A stretch of DNA of 64,000 nt from Buddleja alternifolia (GCA_019426215.1 CM033405.1:28736199-28800198); one strand, 5' to 3'; positions 46,691 to 58,897 are shown, counted from the stretch's first letter. Notes: generated from the sequence alone by a model not told the origin. Numbers and translations: made by a program.

Positions 46691-47944
46691 ATGATGAAGA
46701 AGAAGCTTTATGGATTAGTCCTCTTACTCCTACTGGTTTTGATTGGTATGTTGTTAATTCTCAAAGTAATCATCACGATGAAAAATCTATTTTTTCCAAA
46801 AATCTCACCCTAATTCTCTAAGTATGAGAAAATAAAGTTATTAAATGAATAATTATTATTTGCGAACTTAAGTTATGTGACTTCAACTTTTGAAAAATCC
46901 AACATATTTCTTGACTTTTCAAATATTGAAAGGCAGAAAAATCTCATTTTTGATACCATAAATAATCACATGTAAACTTTTGACACCAAACTTATTTAAA
47001 ATTTCACTTTTGGTACCAAACTTTTTTAAAATCTCACTTTTGGCACAAACTCTTCTCATTTGTATAATTTTTGGTATTGATGTTATCTAGCTGACAGAAA
47101 AAGCATATGACATGCATGTGGCCGTTAAGTCTGCACTTGTTTGTGAAGATAAACAAAAAAATTCTCATTTTTGGCACCAAACATTGCTCGTTTATCTCAT
47201 TTTTGTTACCACCACTATCTCATTTTTGGACTACACGTATAAGTTAATGGCCACATGCTTCACACCTGATATTTTTCATCAAGTAGTTAACTTCGGTACC
47301 AAAAATGGTACAAATGAGTAGAGTTTGTGCCAAAACTGATATTTCGATTATGTTGGGTACCAAAATTGTACACGTGGTCATATTATTCTTGTTAGAATGT
47401 GAAGGAGTATTGTATTTGTACTTTATACGTGAATATTTATGTAAAATATATACACATATATTTTTCTATAAATACATATCATATACATATAATATTTATA
47501 TGACATTAATATAATTGTTCCATACACGTCTCTTAATGCCCGGTTTGACACACTGATCATTTCTATGGATTTTTGTGTCTGAAATAATTAATATGTACAG
47601 ATGAATTTGTGGTGGAAAGTGAGGCAAGATTGTGCTTCTCAAGGAGTAAGCATTTCCGTGGGAGATGCTACTTCAGAAACCAGATAAGTAACTGCAGAAC
47701 TATCTGCAAGCGAGAAAAGTTCACCGCCGGCAAATGCTTTCGCGGAACTTGCTTCTGTTCCAAGAGATGTGAAATCTCCCATGGCACTCCGCCACATCCT
47801 CCACCACACGGTGGTGATGGTGGCGGAGAAGGTGGAGAAGGCGGAGGCCACGGTGGAGAAGGCGGAGGCCACGGTGGAGAGGGCGGAGGTGAAGGTGGAG
47901 AGGGTGGCGACGGTGGAGGCGGACCGGTTCTAATTATGCATTGA
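46691..47944 (+). CDS. Plant defensin with a Gly/Glu/His-rich C-terminal tail, two exons
   Basis: Exons 46691-46745 and 47601-47944 give 132 residues. The intron (855 bp, ATTG|GTATGT and TACAG|ATG) falls in the signal peptide, where plant defensin genes have their single intron. Signal peptide: MMKKKLYGLVLLLLLVLI plus a short acidic stretch to about residue 27. The mature domain has eight cysteines (30, 41, 50, 54, 64, 69, 71, 75) with the defensin C-x3-C and C-x-C pair and a gamma-core (GKCFRGTC). C2-C3 spacing is 8 where 5 is usual, and C5-C6 is 4. Residues 76-87 are Pro/His-rich (TPPHPPPH). Residues 88-126 are almost only Gly with Glu, His and Asp, ending PVLIMH. Such proteins usually act as secreted antimicrobial peptides. 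A tail is known in some pollen defensins (proline-rich), but a glycine-rich one is unusual. The call for the defensin domain is strong. Confidence 0.88.
47001..47369. mobile_element. Foldback MITE in the defensin intron
   Basis: Arms of about 130 bp (47001-47130 and 47239-47369) are inverted copies, sharing TTTTGGCACAAACTC, CTCATTTG and GCATGTGGCC. Repeated CTCATTTTTGG motifs occur. Ends are too diverged to show a target duplication. It makes up almost half of the intron. Confidence 0.65.
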
Positions 47945-48609
47945 GAAGAAATGCTTTTATGTTGCATGTTGCAACTAGTTGAAATAAAGAAGCGAGAAAT
48001 AAGATTTCAGGTCGTTTTATGAATTGAAATTGTGATAGCACATTATTAATTTATGATAATATACATAACTTGTTATTAGACCTTCTTGTGGATTAATCTG
48101 AATTATTATGAATAATTTGATTTTGGCACTTGTGAAGATTTGTCGTTTTAGGATTAGGACCGGCTTTAATTAATTAATTTCAGGTTTATTTATGTCAAAT
48201 CAGTAAAACAGTTTTGATCCCTCATTTACATGCCTCGTAACATTAAATCCCTAATACTTGCTATTGTCATTACCTTTGGTCCCTCCTTTAATTTGACCTG
48301 AACTACTTACAATATCGATATATCATGCTATGTGTGGGGCGGGGGGAAATGTATTTTTGACACCTTCCACCTAGAAAAAGTAACTAATACATTCCATCGG
48401 AAAATCATAATATTCTTGGCAAGTTACCATGACAATTTTATCGGAATACCTCCGAGTATAATCACCATGGTAGCAACAATTTCATCACAAGAGCCTTATT
48501 TGAAAGAGCGTGGAAATATCTGAATACATGTGTATATGGAACACACAACTAGAACTAAGCAAAGAGGTAGTGATAGAGCAAGAGAGTCAAATTTTCTACT
48601 TTTTTTCGG
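47945..48609. other. Defensin 3' UTR and intergenic DNA
   Basis: The first 100-150 bases are the likely 3' UTR. After that there is no gene or bounded repeat until the nested element. Confidence 0.4.
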
Positions 48610-49846
48610 GGAGAGTCGTAATTTTGGTACCATGGGATATGACTAAAGGTGTAAATTAAGCCTTCAGGCCGGCCCGTTAAGGCCTTGATTTTGTTGCTAA
48701 AGGGGCTAACTAGGCCCCTTTAGCTTAACAGGCCGGTTCGGCCTGTTTAAAAAAGTCTGGCAGGCCTTTAAAAGGCCTTGTTGGTTGGTTTTTGAAAGAG
48801 GGAGCAAGGCTTTTTTGACCTTTTGAAGGTAGGCCTTGATAGGCTTTCTTTAAGACCTTTATTTACTTATGTATATTATTTATTTACTTTGTCTATTTTT
48901 TTTATCAAGGCTTTGTTTATTTATTTACTTTTGTTAACTATTTTTTAATGTTATTTAATCTAATATATATTTATTTACTTTTGTTAATTATTTTTTTATG
49001 TTATTTAATGTAATACATCTTTTTATTAGTACTTGTTAGTTCACAATTTATCACTATAATTAATTTCGCAATTTAGTTATTACTTGTTAGTTTATTATTT
49101 TGGTGTTGTTAAAATTTTTATACAATATTTTACAATGGGGTATAATAGAATCAATATTGAAAAACGTAATTGGTTAATAAAAATGTTGTGACAACTTACA
49201 ATATATGTTTAAAGGTGTTAAATACTTTAATTTTATTTGTAACGACCCATCCCAATGGGGGCCCTCCAAAGAGATAGGTTATCACCTTCCTGGTACTCAA
49301 GCGATTTTAAACTCAAAAAAAAAAAAAGCAAAACAGAGACCATATATTTAATAGTAGTGATTACTTTAAATAAAACTCCATCCAAGAATCTCCATCAAGA
49401 GGAATTACATCAAAGGAAATAAGAATTTAGTACATTCCATATATATATACCTAGTCTAGGTAGAAGACACAACTACGATAAATATAACACTCTCGGTTGA
49501 GGATGTGCACGCGAGACCCGTCTAATCTTCAGCTTACCACCTACTATCCTGAAAAAATAAAGTAATGAAGGGATGAGCTATAAAGCTCAGTGAGTTCCCG
49601 GGCACTACAAGAACACCACACAAGCAGGCATCACCAATATGTATTATTGCATAAAGTATACTTACTTTTGTAAAATGACTCATAAAGAAGTAACTTACTT
49701 TCAAATCACAAATTTTCATAAAATTCGGCAATCACGTTGAAGGACTTCATAAGAAAGACGCATAATTTCATAACCTCTAAAATAACATATTCCAAAAGAT
49801 TTGTTAACCTCAATTCATAAGTATGCCACTATCCACTCAAAGAGTA

Positions 49847-50280
49847 TCATGGTCTCAGTTGCACACGTGGGCTCAACCATGAACACTCCGTTCCCGTGGT
49901 CTCTTGCCGCACACAGTCTCACGTGGCTCACCCATGAGTACATTACCAAATGAGTATCAAGAAAATGAGTATGCAACCATCTACTCCAAGGGAAATCGTA
50001 TCATGGTCTCAGTTGCACACGTGGGCTCAACCACGAACACTCTGTTCCCGTGGTCTCTTTCCGCACACAGTCTCACATGGCTCACCCATAAGTACATTAC
50101 CAATGGAGTATCAAGTATAGTGCAATATGTTATTGATGTCCGCTCACCTATGACACAAGGGTAAATGCATCATGGTCTCAGTTGCACACGTGGGCTCAAC
50201 CATGAACATTCCATTCCCATGGCCTCTTGCCTCCCACTACTACACGTGGCTCACCCATGAGTACATTACCCATGTGTTAT
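49847..50280. repeat. Three ~110-bp repeats
   Basis: Starts at 49847, 50001 and 50170 (TCATGGTCTCAGTTGCACAC, each ending ATGAGTACATTACC or a variant). Part of the LTR. Confidence 0.85.
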
Positions 50281-51452
50281 AGTCTTTTGCTCAAGACAAA
50301 TGAACATCCATCACAATATAAGTTTTCAACTATCAACAAACACCACATGTTTACATGATAAGCACAACGTCATGCCTCAATGTTTCATCCAAAATAAAAT
50401 AAAATGCAATCACATATGTTCATACAGTACACATATAATATTGCATTCGCGTAGTACATGGGACTCACCTTTCAACCGAGGCAAAAAGGTCCAACACTAA
50501 CCCACTCATTCACACATCTTGTTCATTCTCAGTTCCTATAAGCAAAAATGATATATATGTATTTCAATTTTTCACCATACAACTAAGAATGGAAAAGCAA
50601 GAGTTTAGAATTATATATATTTTACTTTCGTTCAACTTAAATTAAGCTTTTAATGTTATTTCTTTAAAAAGTAAATTTCTTCCTTATATAACAAATAGTT
50701 TATCAATATTTATTCCAAATTATTAATTTTATAAAATTATCCAAGTATACTCATATGAAATCCACCCCATAGAAGTGAAATCTAGCACATGCATGAGTAG
50801 AATATAATTTCAATCTATCAATATGAGATTATACTCTTATGTAAAGTCTTATTTCATACACATCTTGAAATCATAAGAAAATCATATAAATTTGGAAAAT
50901 AGCTAAAAAATCTGAAAATCGCACATAATACAGAAAGGTCATTTAAAATCATAAGGGTTAAAAGAATTGAAAGGTTACTACATCAATTTAAGAAAAACCC
51001 AAGCAAAAATCGCGACCAATTTTGCTCAAAAACAGGTCAGATTCAAAAATTCATAGTAAATCGTAGAAAACTCGGATTACCTTGATTCAAGTGGCTATAG
51101 AAACCTTAGGATGTTGGTTTTCAAATAAAATTTATTTCGCTCAAATTGGAAGAGTATAGGTTGGTCGTATTGGCTTGTAATACAGACTGCGATGGTGACT
51201 GTTTTAAGGTACACTATTACAGAAATGGCCTATTACAGCGATTTTTTTTTGCCAATTACAGCGGTTTTAACCGCTGTAATTGGTTAAGGCTAATTACAGT
51301 GATTAAAAACCGCTGTAATAGACACCTATTACAGCGGTTATACAAATAACCGCTGTTAAAAAAAAAAAAAATTTTATCCGGGACCTATTACAGCGGTTTT
51401 GGAAAAAACCGCTGTAATAGGTAGTGTTTTTTTTTTCTAATTTTATTTTCGC

Positions 51453-51757
51453 TGTTGAAATGTTACTGTGTTGGAATAACACGAAATTCGCACGATCATA
51501 GCGAAACGGCATTCTGAACAAAACGCAAACTTTGCGCTCTCGGGATTTTAGCCATCTGAGATCGTTTAAGGTCTCAAATTTGCATTTTATTACAAAAATA
51601 CCCTTTTTTCGTAAAAAAACGCAAATTTGAGGCCTTAAACGATCTGAGATGGCTAAAATCCCGAGATCGCATGACAAAATCATGCGTTTTGTTTAGAATA
51701 CCGTTTCTCTATGATCGTCCGAATTTTGTGTCATTCCGATACCGCAACATTTCAACC
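51453..51757. repeat. Long hairpin in the small CACTA
   Basis: Two inverted arms of about 131-137 bp (51453-51583, 51621-51757), about 85-90% complementary by eye, with a 37-nt loop. Both contain the string GGGATTTTAGCCATCT. A transcript would fold into one long stem. Confidence 0.85.
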
Positions 51758-51769
51758 GAGAAATATTTT

Positions 51770-52120
51770 CGTAAATACACAAATATACATACCCAAGTAT
51801 ACATACACCCATCAACATATACACAAATATACATACACCCATCCACACATACACAAATATACATACACCCATCCACACATACACAAATATACATACACCC
51901 ATCCACATATACACAAATATACATAGACCCATCCACATATACACAAATATACATACACCCATCAACATATACACAAATATACACACACCCATCCACATAT
52001 ACACAAATATGCATACACCCACACAAATATACAAATATACACATATACACAAAATAAATACACCCACACATGCACAAATATACATACACCCACACATATA
52101 CACATATACAAATATACATA
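51770..52120. repeat. 30-bp minisatellite
   Basis: About eleven units of ACACAAATATACATACACCC with a CATCCACATAT spacer. Its open frames on both strands are artefacts. Confidence 0.9.
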
Positions 52121-52167
52121 TACATATATATATAGAGAGGGAAAGAGAGAGAAAAAGAAGAAGCTTA

Positions 52168-52262
52168 CGATCGTGGTGGTGGTGGCGGCGGCGCCGGTAA
52201 GTGGTGGTGGTGGTGGCGGCGGCGCCGGTAAGTGGTGGTGGTGGTGGCGGCAGCGGCGGTGG
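52168..52262. repeat. GC-rich 28-bp repeat
   Basis: Three units of GGTGGTGGTGGCGGCGGCG followed by CCGGTAAGT in the leader of the small CACTA. Confidence 0.85.
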
Positions 52263-53517
52263 TGCCGAGCTTTTGGGGGGGGGGATCGAGAGAGAGAGAG
52301 ATCGAGAGTAGAGAGAGAGAAAATCTGAAATGGGTTTTAAATTTTGAGAGTGAGAGAGAGAAGCGGGAAGATAAAAGTGTTTCAAATTTTTTCGTTTTGG
52401 CCTATTACAGCGGTTTTGTGAAGAACCGCTGTAATAGGTCTTTGATTTTTTATTTTTTTTAATTAATGGACCTATTACAGCAGTTCTTTGAAGAACCGCT
52501 GTAATAGGTCCATTAATTTTTTTTTATTTTTTTTAAGTAATGGACCTATAACAGCGGTTCTTTGAAGAACCGCTGTAATAGGTCCCGAGACCTATTACAG
52601 TGTACCAGTCAACCCTTTTACAGCGGTTCACCCATGAACCGCTGTAATAGGCCCCTCCGTTCAGCGGTTTTTTTAAAACCGCTGTAATAGGCCCCTCCGT
52701 TCAGCGGTTTTTTTAAAACCTCTGTAATAGGTGCGCTGTAATAGGTCATTTCTGTAGTAGTGGTAAAACTTGATAGGAAAATGAAGTTGATTTTGGGATT
52801 TGAAAAGAAAACTCTTGGGGAGTGATTTCTTGATAAATTTTTGAATAATTTGGAGTCGAATGTTGAAGATGAAGAGTTTGCATGTGGTTGTTAGAGAGAG
52901 GAAAAGAAAGAAAAGTGTTTTTGGTTGAAGAAGAAAGTGAAGAGGTGTATTTGTATTCATATATATGTATACATACACACCTATCTATAAATATAATAAT
53001 TTCCCTTCTTTTCTCTTTTCTCTTTTTTTTTATATATATATATATACTATTAGTAGAACATGTGAAAACATTCCAATTAAGGATGGAGCTACACTTAACA
53101 CTAAAGAACATTTTAATATAATAGTACTACAAATACACTACTTCTAGTATGAATTCGAAAATATAATAAGTATATGTATGTTAGTGAAATAAAGACAATA
53201 TATATATAGATGAAATAAAATTAAAAGAAATTAACAAACATACGGGTGTCACATTATTGAAATGGATAATTAAACTTAAAACGTAGTCAATACATTTGCC
53301 ACTAATTACATGAATACTTCTAATAAGAAATATTTTTAATTCTCAATTGTTCATAGAATCTAGGAAACCGTAATATGTTTAACTAAATATAATGAAATAT
53401 ATAATTGATATAAATATAAAGTATATAAAATAGAGTTTGATAATATAGAAACAATTGTAAGAGTTTGGAAGATTTTGGTGTGAAAAAATACAATGAAATT
53501 ATCATGTATTTACAAGG

Positions 53518-54443
53518 TCTTAAATTTCGGTTTCGGGGTAGATATCGGTGTAGTAAATTTACGGAAATTTTGATGGAAATTTCTGGGATATTCAAAATTT
53601 CGGTTTCAATTTTAAAAAAATTATGGAAATTTGTAAAAGTATTTGGAGATTTACAATAAAATTTTGGGTAACTTTAATTATCATATTTATGCATCTTTTA
53701 CATCAATAATATTCTATATATAATATATGGATAATGAATTTGTTAAATAATATCACTAAAAACTGTTGCAAAAATATGAAATAAATATAATTTGATAGTA
53801 AAATAATAACTAAATTACATGAGAATTTCATTAAAATAAAATGTACTAAGATTTAAGTAAAAGTTATTATTCAATACCACATCAAATTTCTAGGAGGATC
53901 GAAATCGCTATCACTAGTATCTGTCCTACCTCTACTTTCATATTGCAAGTGAAAATTATTAGTTGCATGTTGACAATATTTCGCCCATTACATGGAATGT
54001 TGGTAGTACTACATATAATGATGATGATGATACCCTTCTAGTAATGAATCTTGAAGAACCCCAATGGAGTAGTACAATTTCTTCAATCATATTCATTTTC
54101 ACTTTTTTGCTTTACTGCTTCTTGTGATTGGGGGTTAAGTGGTAGGTATGGTCATTACCAAATATAAATATAATTTTCTAATTATATAATATTTAAAAAT
54201 ATATAAAAAAAGTATTCAAAAATATTTAAAAAAAGTTCGGCTGAAATTTCAGTTTCGGTGAATGTTATTGGAAATATCGCGTTTCAGCCGAAATTTCGAT
54301 GGATATTTGACAAATATATTTTAAATTTTGGGAAATTTCGGGTTTCGATCGAAATTTCGGAAGATTCTGCAAAATTGGATCGAAGGTTCGATTTTGCTTC
54401 GGGGCCCCCCGAAATTTCGGTTTTTCGACCGAAATTTAAGACC
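53518..54443. mobile_element. Possible TIR element with GAAATTTCGG repeats
   Basis: Inverted ends GGTCTTAAATTTCGG (53518) and CCGAAATTTAAGACC (54443). The interior has many GAAATTTCGGTTTC-like repeats in both orientations. Similar flanks TGTATTTACA and TGTATTTATA lie close to the ends. It is inside the hAT element. Confidence 0.45.
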
Positions 54444-55619
54444 ATGTGTATTTATAGGTAATTAAAATCCAAAAAAAAATATAATTAAAATCCAAAAAAA
54501 AAATAACGATAAACAAAATCAAAAAAAAAAAGGGTGCAATGGCCGGAAATAATTCCAACTGTTGCACCACATTCAAATTCCAACGGTCAGCAATTGCACA
54601 CTTGTGTATCTTTTTTTCCTTTTTTTATATTAATTATTATATTATTATATATTTACTGATTAAAATAATTGTTGTGGGACGGGTCGGGTCAGCCCTGCCT
54701 GGTCCTGTTATGGACCAGGCTCAAAAAGCCTGCTAGGCCCTTAGCAATCCGACCTTAATAGGCTCAGCCCTTTAACAGGTCGGCCTATTAAGGTCGGCAT
54801 GGCAGGCCCTTAAATGGGTCGGCCCATTTAAAGGCCTGTTTACACCTCTAGATATGACTCATTGCAATTTTATTCCCACAGTTTACGAGTTTGTGAAATT
54901 GCAGTTTAGTCTCATAGGTTACCAAATGTTGCAAAATTGATCATGCCCAGCAATTTTTGGATGGAAAACGAGCGAGTGCACCTCACACACGTCTTATTGC
55001 CGTCAAGTTATAATTTGAAATATAAATCTTTTAATAAAATACAAAACTTAAAAAAAATGAAAACTATTTATCTTCACCCCCTCTGTCTCCCATCCATAGC
55101 ACCAAACACAACTGCCCTCACACAACACCATTGCCACTCATCAACAGCACTCTGTCCCTGCTAAACTCGACTTCTCAGGCGGCATGGTTATGCAAGGTTT
55201 AGATCTTGAGTGATTTAGAGGTGGTGGTGTTGAGGGGTTTGAAGGGGAGGCGGACTAGGTTTAGGGTTTAGGCAGACTGGTGGGGTGGGGCGGTGGACGA
55301 TGACTGGTGGCGGTGGGGGTTGGGGGTTGAAGACTTGAAGAAGACAACCTTTTAGCCACTTTTGTCTTCTTCTTTTTTTTTTCCAAATTTTTTGTTTTTA
55401 ATTGTTTTAGAATTTTTTTTTATATTTTTCATTTACTTTAAAAAATTCACAAAATTAGCGACGTGTGAGTGACATGCACGTTTTTTCGTCTAGTTTTTTA
55501 CAGTCGGGACTAAAGTTGCAACTTTTTGAATCATATGGGACTAACTTTGCAATCTCGTAAACCACTAGATGAAACTTGCAATGGGCCATATTCTATGAGA
55601 CTAAAATTACAACATCTCC

Positions 55620-56109
55620 ATTCTTTTCAAATATATATTTGGCTAAGTATGTCAAAAGTGGATTGTTAGACTTGCGTTTGTTATTTATTTTTTCAATATT
55701 ATAGACAGTAGTGTTCGAATAAGTGTATAGATTGTTCTCCAATTTCGCTTTAAGGATTAATTTAGATTTAGGTGCATGGAATAAATTTCATTTTTAAAAC
55801 AAAAGGAATACCCGAAACGATACAACACAGGAATGAAAATCAAATTCCTTATTAATCTAGGAACGAAATAAATATAAACTAAAACAAAATGGGAACTACC
55901 TCCTCTCCTCCTTATAAATATGAAGGAGAGTTTGGTTCAAACCCTTCCCCTCCATGGAAGATTTTAATCAAGCTCTAACTCCTCTAACCTACTTCTATAT
56001 ATTCTATCTATCTTAAGTGATTTTATTCAACTCAATTTGTAATCTTTGATATATTAATTTGGGATATTAAATTCCATTAATTAATTAATTTATCTCTAAT
56101 AATAATTCG
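55620..56109 (+). other. LTR-like promoter region
   Basis: Contains CTCCTTATAAATATGAAGGA followed by a possible transcript leader, as in an LTR, but no ends could be fixed. Confidence 0.3.
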
Positions 56110-57390
56110 TGTTGGTCCCAAGTGGCATAGGGTCTAGAAGTGGGGGGAGGGGTTGAATAGACATTTTTCACTTTTTCTTAAAACCTTTAAATGTCTTTGA
56201 TAAGACCTTTTTGCACAAACTATTATAATAAGCTGACTGTAACAAGAGTCGACTTAGCTCTTCAACTTAACACAATCAATAATGAAGGTGCCTAGTTGAC
56301 TAAGTTATGTTAACTAAAAGTGAGCACAACAGAAAATTGTCTCTTTTTAAAATTTTCCTACTCAGCTTGTTCTTTAAATGCCTTAGATAAGATATGCAAT
56401 GCTTGCATTATAAAAGACTGTAAAGGCAGAAAATAAAGAAATTAAGTTTTTATAGTGGTTCCAAGGTTTAAGTAATCCTTGTACGTTCAATTTACTCCAC
56501 TCAGGAGTTAATCCACTCGTTATTCTCAGACTTGTATACAAAGCTCTAAGCTAGCCTTCTCCCAACTAATCAATCTACACAAACTTCGATCAGTTCAGCT
56601 GCACCCTATATAATAGTCGCTTGCTGAGTATCAGCCTACACAAAGCTCAATACTAACTCTAAGTGATACCCTATACAAAGCTCAACACTCTCACAACTTG
56701 TTTTTTACAGAATTTTTCTTCTCTCACACTCAGGCTAATCTATGAAAGACTGTTTAGTAATGTTGCTGAGTGAGTTGATTGTTCAGGCCTTGAAGTATTT
56801 TTGAAGTTAGATTCTACTGCGATGCTAAAAAATAGTTGGAAGTCGTCAAATCTTCTAATATTTATAGACTATAGAATCCTATCCGTTGCAGCTTTTGAAA
56901 TTTGAATTTCTTGGCATTTTCTGAGTTGTAAAGATTGTACAAGCACTACCATGCAACTTTCCCACAATACCTTTGATGTCTTTCCTCGTATTGACTTGTC
57001 CTTTGCATAATAGATTAAATCCGTTTTTCTTAGATTATATGAAATCATCAGTATTGGATTGAGCTGGATATACTTCACCAATATAAATTTGTCACGTCTT
57101 CACTCATCTGCTAAGTTGTATTGGCCCTGCCTCAAACGTCAGAATATTGATCTTAGACTTAACTTATCTTCAATGGTAAAATAGTCGCCTCCTCTGACAG
57201 TCATCTTAACAGTCAAGTTAGGCTTCATTGAGAGTTGCCTTAACTTTTGTTAGTCGCCTGAAACCTTTGAGTTACCTTACCTAGAAACCAGTCCTTACAA
57301 CTTGATTCCTATAAAATATAAAACTACATGGGTAGGGTCTAACAAGTTGCCTAGCATCATCATCAAAATCATCTAAAAGGAGTCCTAACA
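56110..57390. mobile_element. Candidate copia-type solo LTR
   Basis: Begins TGTTGGTCCCAAGTGG with AAGTGGGGGGAGGGGTTGAATA nearby, ends CATCATCAAAATC...AGTCCTAACA. These are typical of a large plant copia LTR group (about 1.28 kb). No target duplication seen (ATTCG against GTTAG). Confidence 0.4.
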
Positions 57391-58620
57391 GTTAGTCTAA
57401 TTAATTAGGTTAGATCCAATTAATTAAATATTTAACCGATAATTAATTAATCCAATTAAATAATTTTGCTTAATCTTTGTAACAAGTCAATTTCACTAAC
57501 TAGTACATTTGTTCAAGTATGTGTATGAGTCCTTGGGTTCATTCAAGATCTAGCAGTAGGACCACCTCCAAGTAGATCAACAATCCAAAATTATGTCAGT
57601 TAATTATTATACCGAAAAACTATTTGGTCATGAATTAACTACAAAATAATTCATGACTCCCACTAATTGTGTTTGATACCTAGCAAAGTCAACACAACCC
57701 CTAGATTCGAATGATTTTAAGTAGATTTACCTTGATCACAATTGTGGCGTAATTCATGTCCTTCCATCAGACCTCTCTATCGACTCAAGGACTTGGTTAA
57801 CAATTGGAACCCTATTGATTAAGATCATATGACAATGCCTTGAGAAATATTGACTTGTCTTGACTAAGCCAGAATCACAAACCTTCTCATTGATCGCTTC
57901 TGGCCAGAGATTCCTTAGTCAATTATTTCCTAGAAGAATAAGAGGTTCATAGATAGGCAAATTAGTGACCGATCCCATCTTGGAATCACTTGCAAAGTCC
58001 TACACTCAAAATACCCCTTTTTTTGTCATGAAAAATCATAGTGGGTCATGCACTTGCACAGCCTTGATTCTCAAGTCTTGAGGATCAATCATAACTTTAT
58101 GTGACCATGGGATTCCATACTTGAGACTGAAACCAATATGAAATGACGCTCCCTTTGTCTCTAGAGTTTTCCCATATTTTATGTCCTGTACATACACATT
58201 TTCGAATTCCTTTTTTTTCTTATCTGTAAGTTTATTCTTTCTTGAATTTATTTCCAAGAACACCTTTGTCATTCTCTCGCCTATTAATAATCTTCCACAT
58301 ACTCTGCTTCATATTCTTGTTGGATATCTCTTGTGCTCCCATATGTTCAAATTTGGGTTGCGTGTCATGATGCAGCAAATATATACTTATATTTATACAT
58401 TAGTATACCTACTTATGATAGTGACAAGTAGGCGTCGAATCCAAAAAAACGTTAATCAAATATAAATTGTTAGATACTTGTTACAGTAATGTGTGGGGTG
58501 GAGTGGGGTGGGGGGATTGGTTCAAATTCTACTATTTCTAAATGGAGGCAAAATTGAAATAAACAAATAAACATGAGAATAATTGATAATTGGACAATTC
58601 GGTAAGTTGTAATTACCCAT
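57391..58620. other. Unclassified, probably retrotransposon-derived
   Basis: Repetitive-looking non-coding DNA. The small minus-strand frame at 58272-58036 (78 codons) has no recognisable domain, and I do not call it a gene. Confidence 0.3.
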
Positions 58621-58641
58621 CATCTTCTTAATTTGATCAAT

Positions 58642-58856
58642 GAAAATAGCAGATACCCCCCAAACTATGAGGTGATGTGCGCTTTGCCCCCAAACTATTA
58701 AAAGTTGCACTCAACACCCTAAACTATCATATATGTGCACTTTGCCCCCTCGGTCAGCTCCGGGCAGCACACAGGGGGCAAAGTGCTACAAACCACATAG
58801 GTAAGGGGGCAAAGCGCACATCACCTCATAGGTTGGGGGGGTATCTGCTATTTTCT
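58642..58856. mobile_element. Small foldback MITE, copy A
   Basis: GAAAATAGCAGATACCCCCC at the left and its complement GGGGGTATCTGCTATTTTC at the right, with arms of about 80 bp containing GTGATGTGCGCTTTGCCCCC. A second copy lies nearby in the opposite order (59252-59440). Confidence 0.7.
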
Positions 58857-58897
58857 CTTCTTCTTTTTAAATTCAAATATTTTTAATATTAATTTAA

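Larger units (their letters stand above)
51212..52762 (-). mobile_element. Non-autonomous CACTA element, 1.55 kb
   Basis: Ends CACTATTACAGAAATGGCCT and (complement) CACTACTACAGAAATGACCT, with an exact 3-bp target duplication GTA (51209-51211, 52763-52765). Subterminal zones hold many inverted CCTATTACAGCGGTT motifs on both sides. The leader half (52740 down to 51770 on the minus strand: CT-rich, CCACC, TATATATATGTATATG, then the GTGGGTGTATG minisatellite) has the same order as the leader of the 36360 element, so it is a relative that lost all coding sequence. Orientation is minus by this comparison. Confidence 0.9.
49238..53253. mobile_element. Solo LTR with a CACTA element inside
   Basis: Begins TGTAACGACCCATCCC and ends ATACGGGTGTCACA; exact 5-bp target duplication TTATT (49233-49237, 53254-53258). 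Without the CACTA insertion it is about 2.46 kb. It contains three copies of a roughly 110-bp repeat at 49847-50280. No coding sequence. Confidence 0.85.
48644..54850. mobile_element. hAT element with a solo LTR inside
   Basis: Ends TAAAGGTGTAAATTAAGCC and (complement) TAGAGGTGTAAACAGGCC, typical plant hAT termini followed by GGCC-rich subterminal repeats. Exact 8-bp target duplication GATATGAC (48636-48643, 54851-54858). After subtracting the solo LTR about 2.2 kb of hAT remains, with no recognisable transposase. Near the right end a CCAACTGTTGCA/CCAACGGTC stretch recalls the 13223-15144 element. Confidence 0.85.
48610..55619. mobile_element. Foldback (MULE-like) element, outermost shell of a nest
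   Basis: Left GGAGAGTCGTAATTTTGGTA..., right the complement of GGAGATGTTGTAATTTTAGT, with arms alignable over about 100 bp once the hAT insertion is removed (the left arm continues at 54859). The inner unique part (54960-55430) is G/C-skewed and non-coding. No clear target duplication. The motif style (GGGACTAAA, TTGCAA) resembles the 18561-18934 element. Confidence 0.6.

Noticed and set aside
47668..47967. 99-codon proline/serine-rich minus-strand frame
   Set aside because: Antisense shadow of the glycine-rich tail of the defensin.
51671..52385. Frames of 128-230 codons and a CRISPR-like look
   Set aside because: A 30-bp minisatellite without unique spacers in a plant transposon; not CRISPR and not coding.
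58036..58272. 78-codon minus-strand frame
   Set aside because: No recognisable domain, and the surroundings look like retrotransposon debris.
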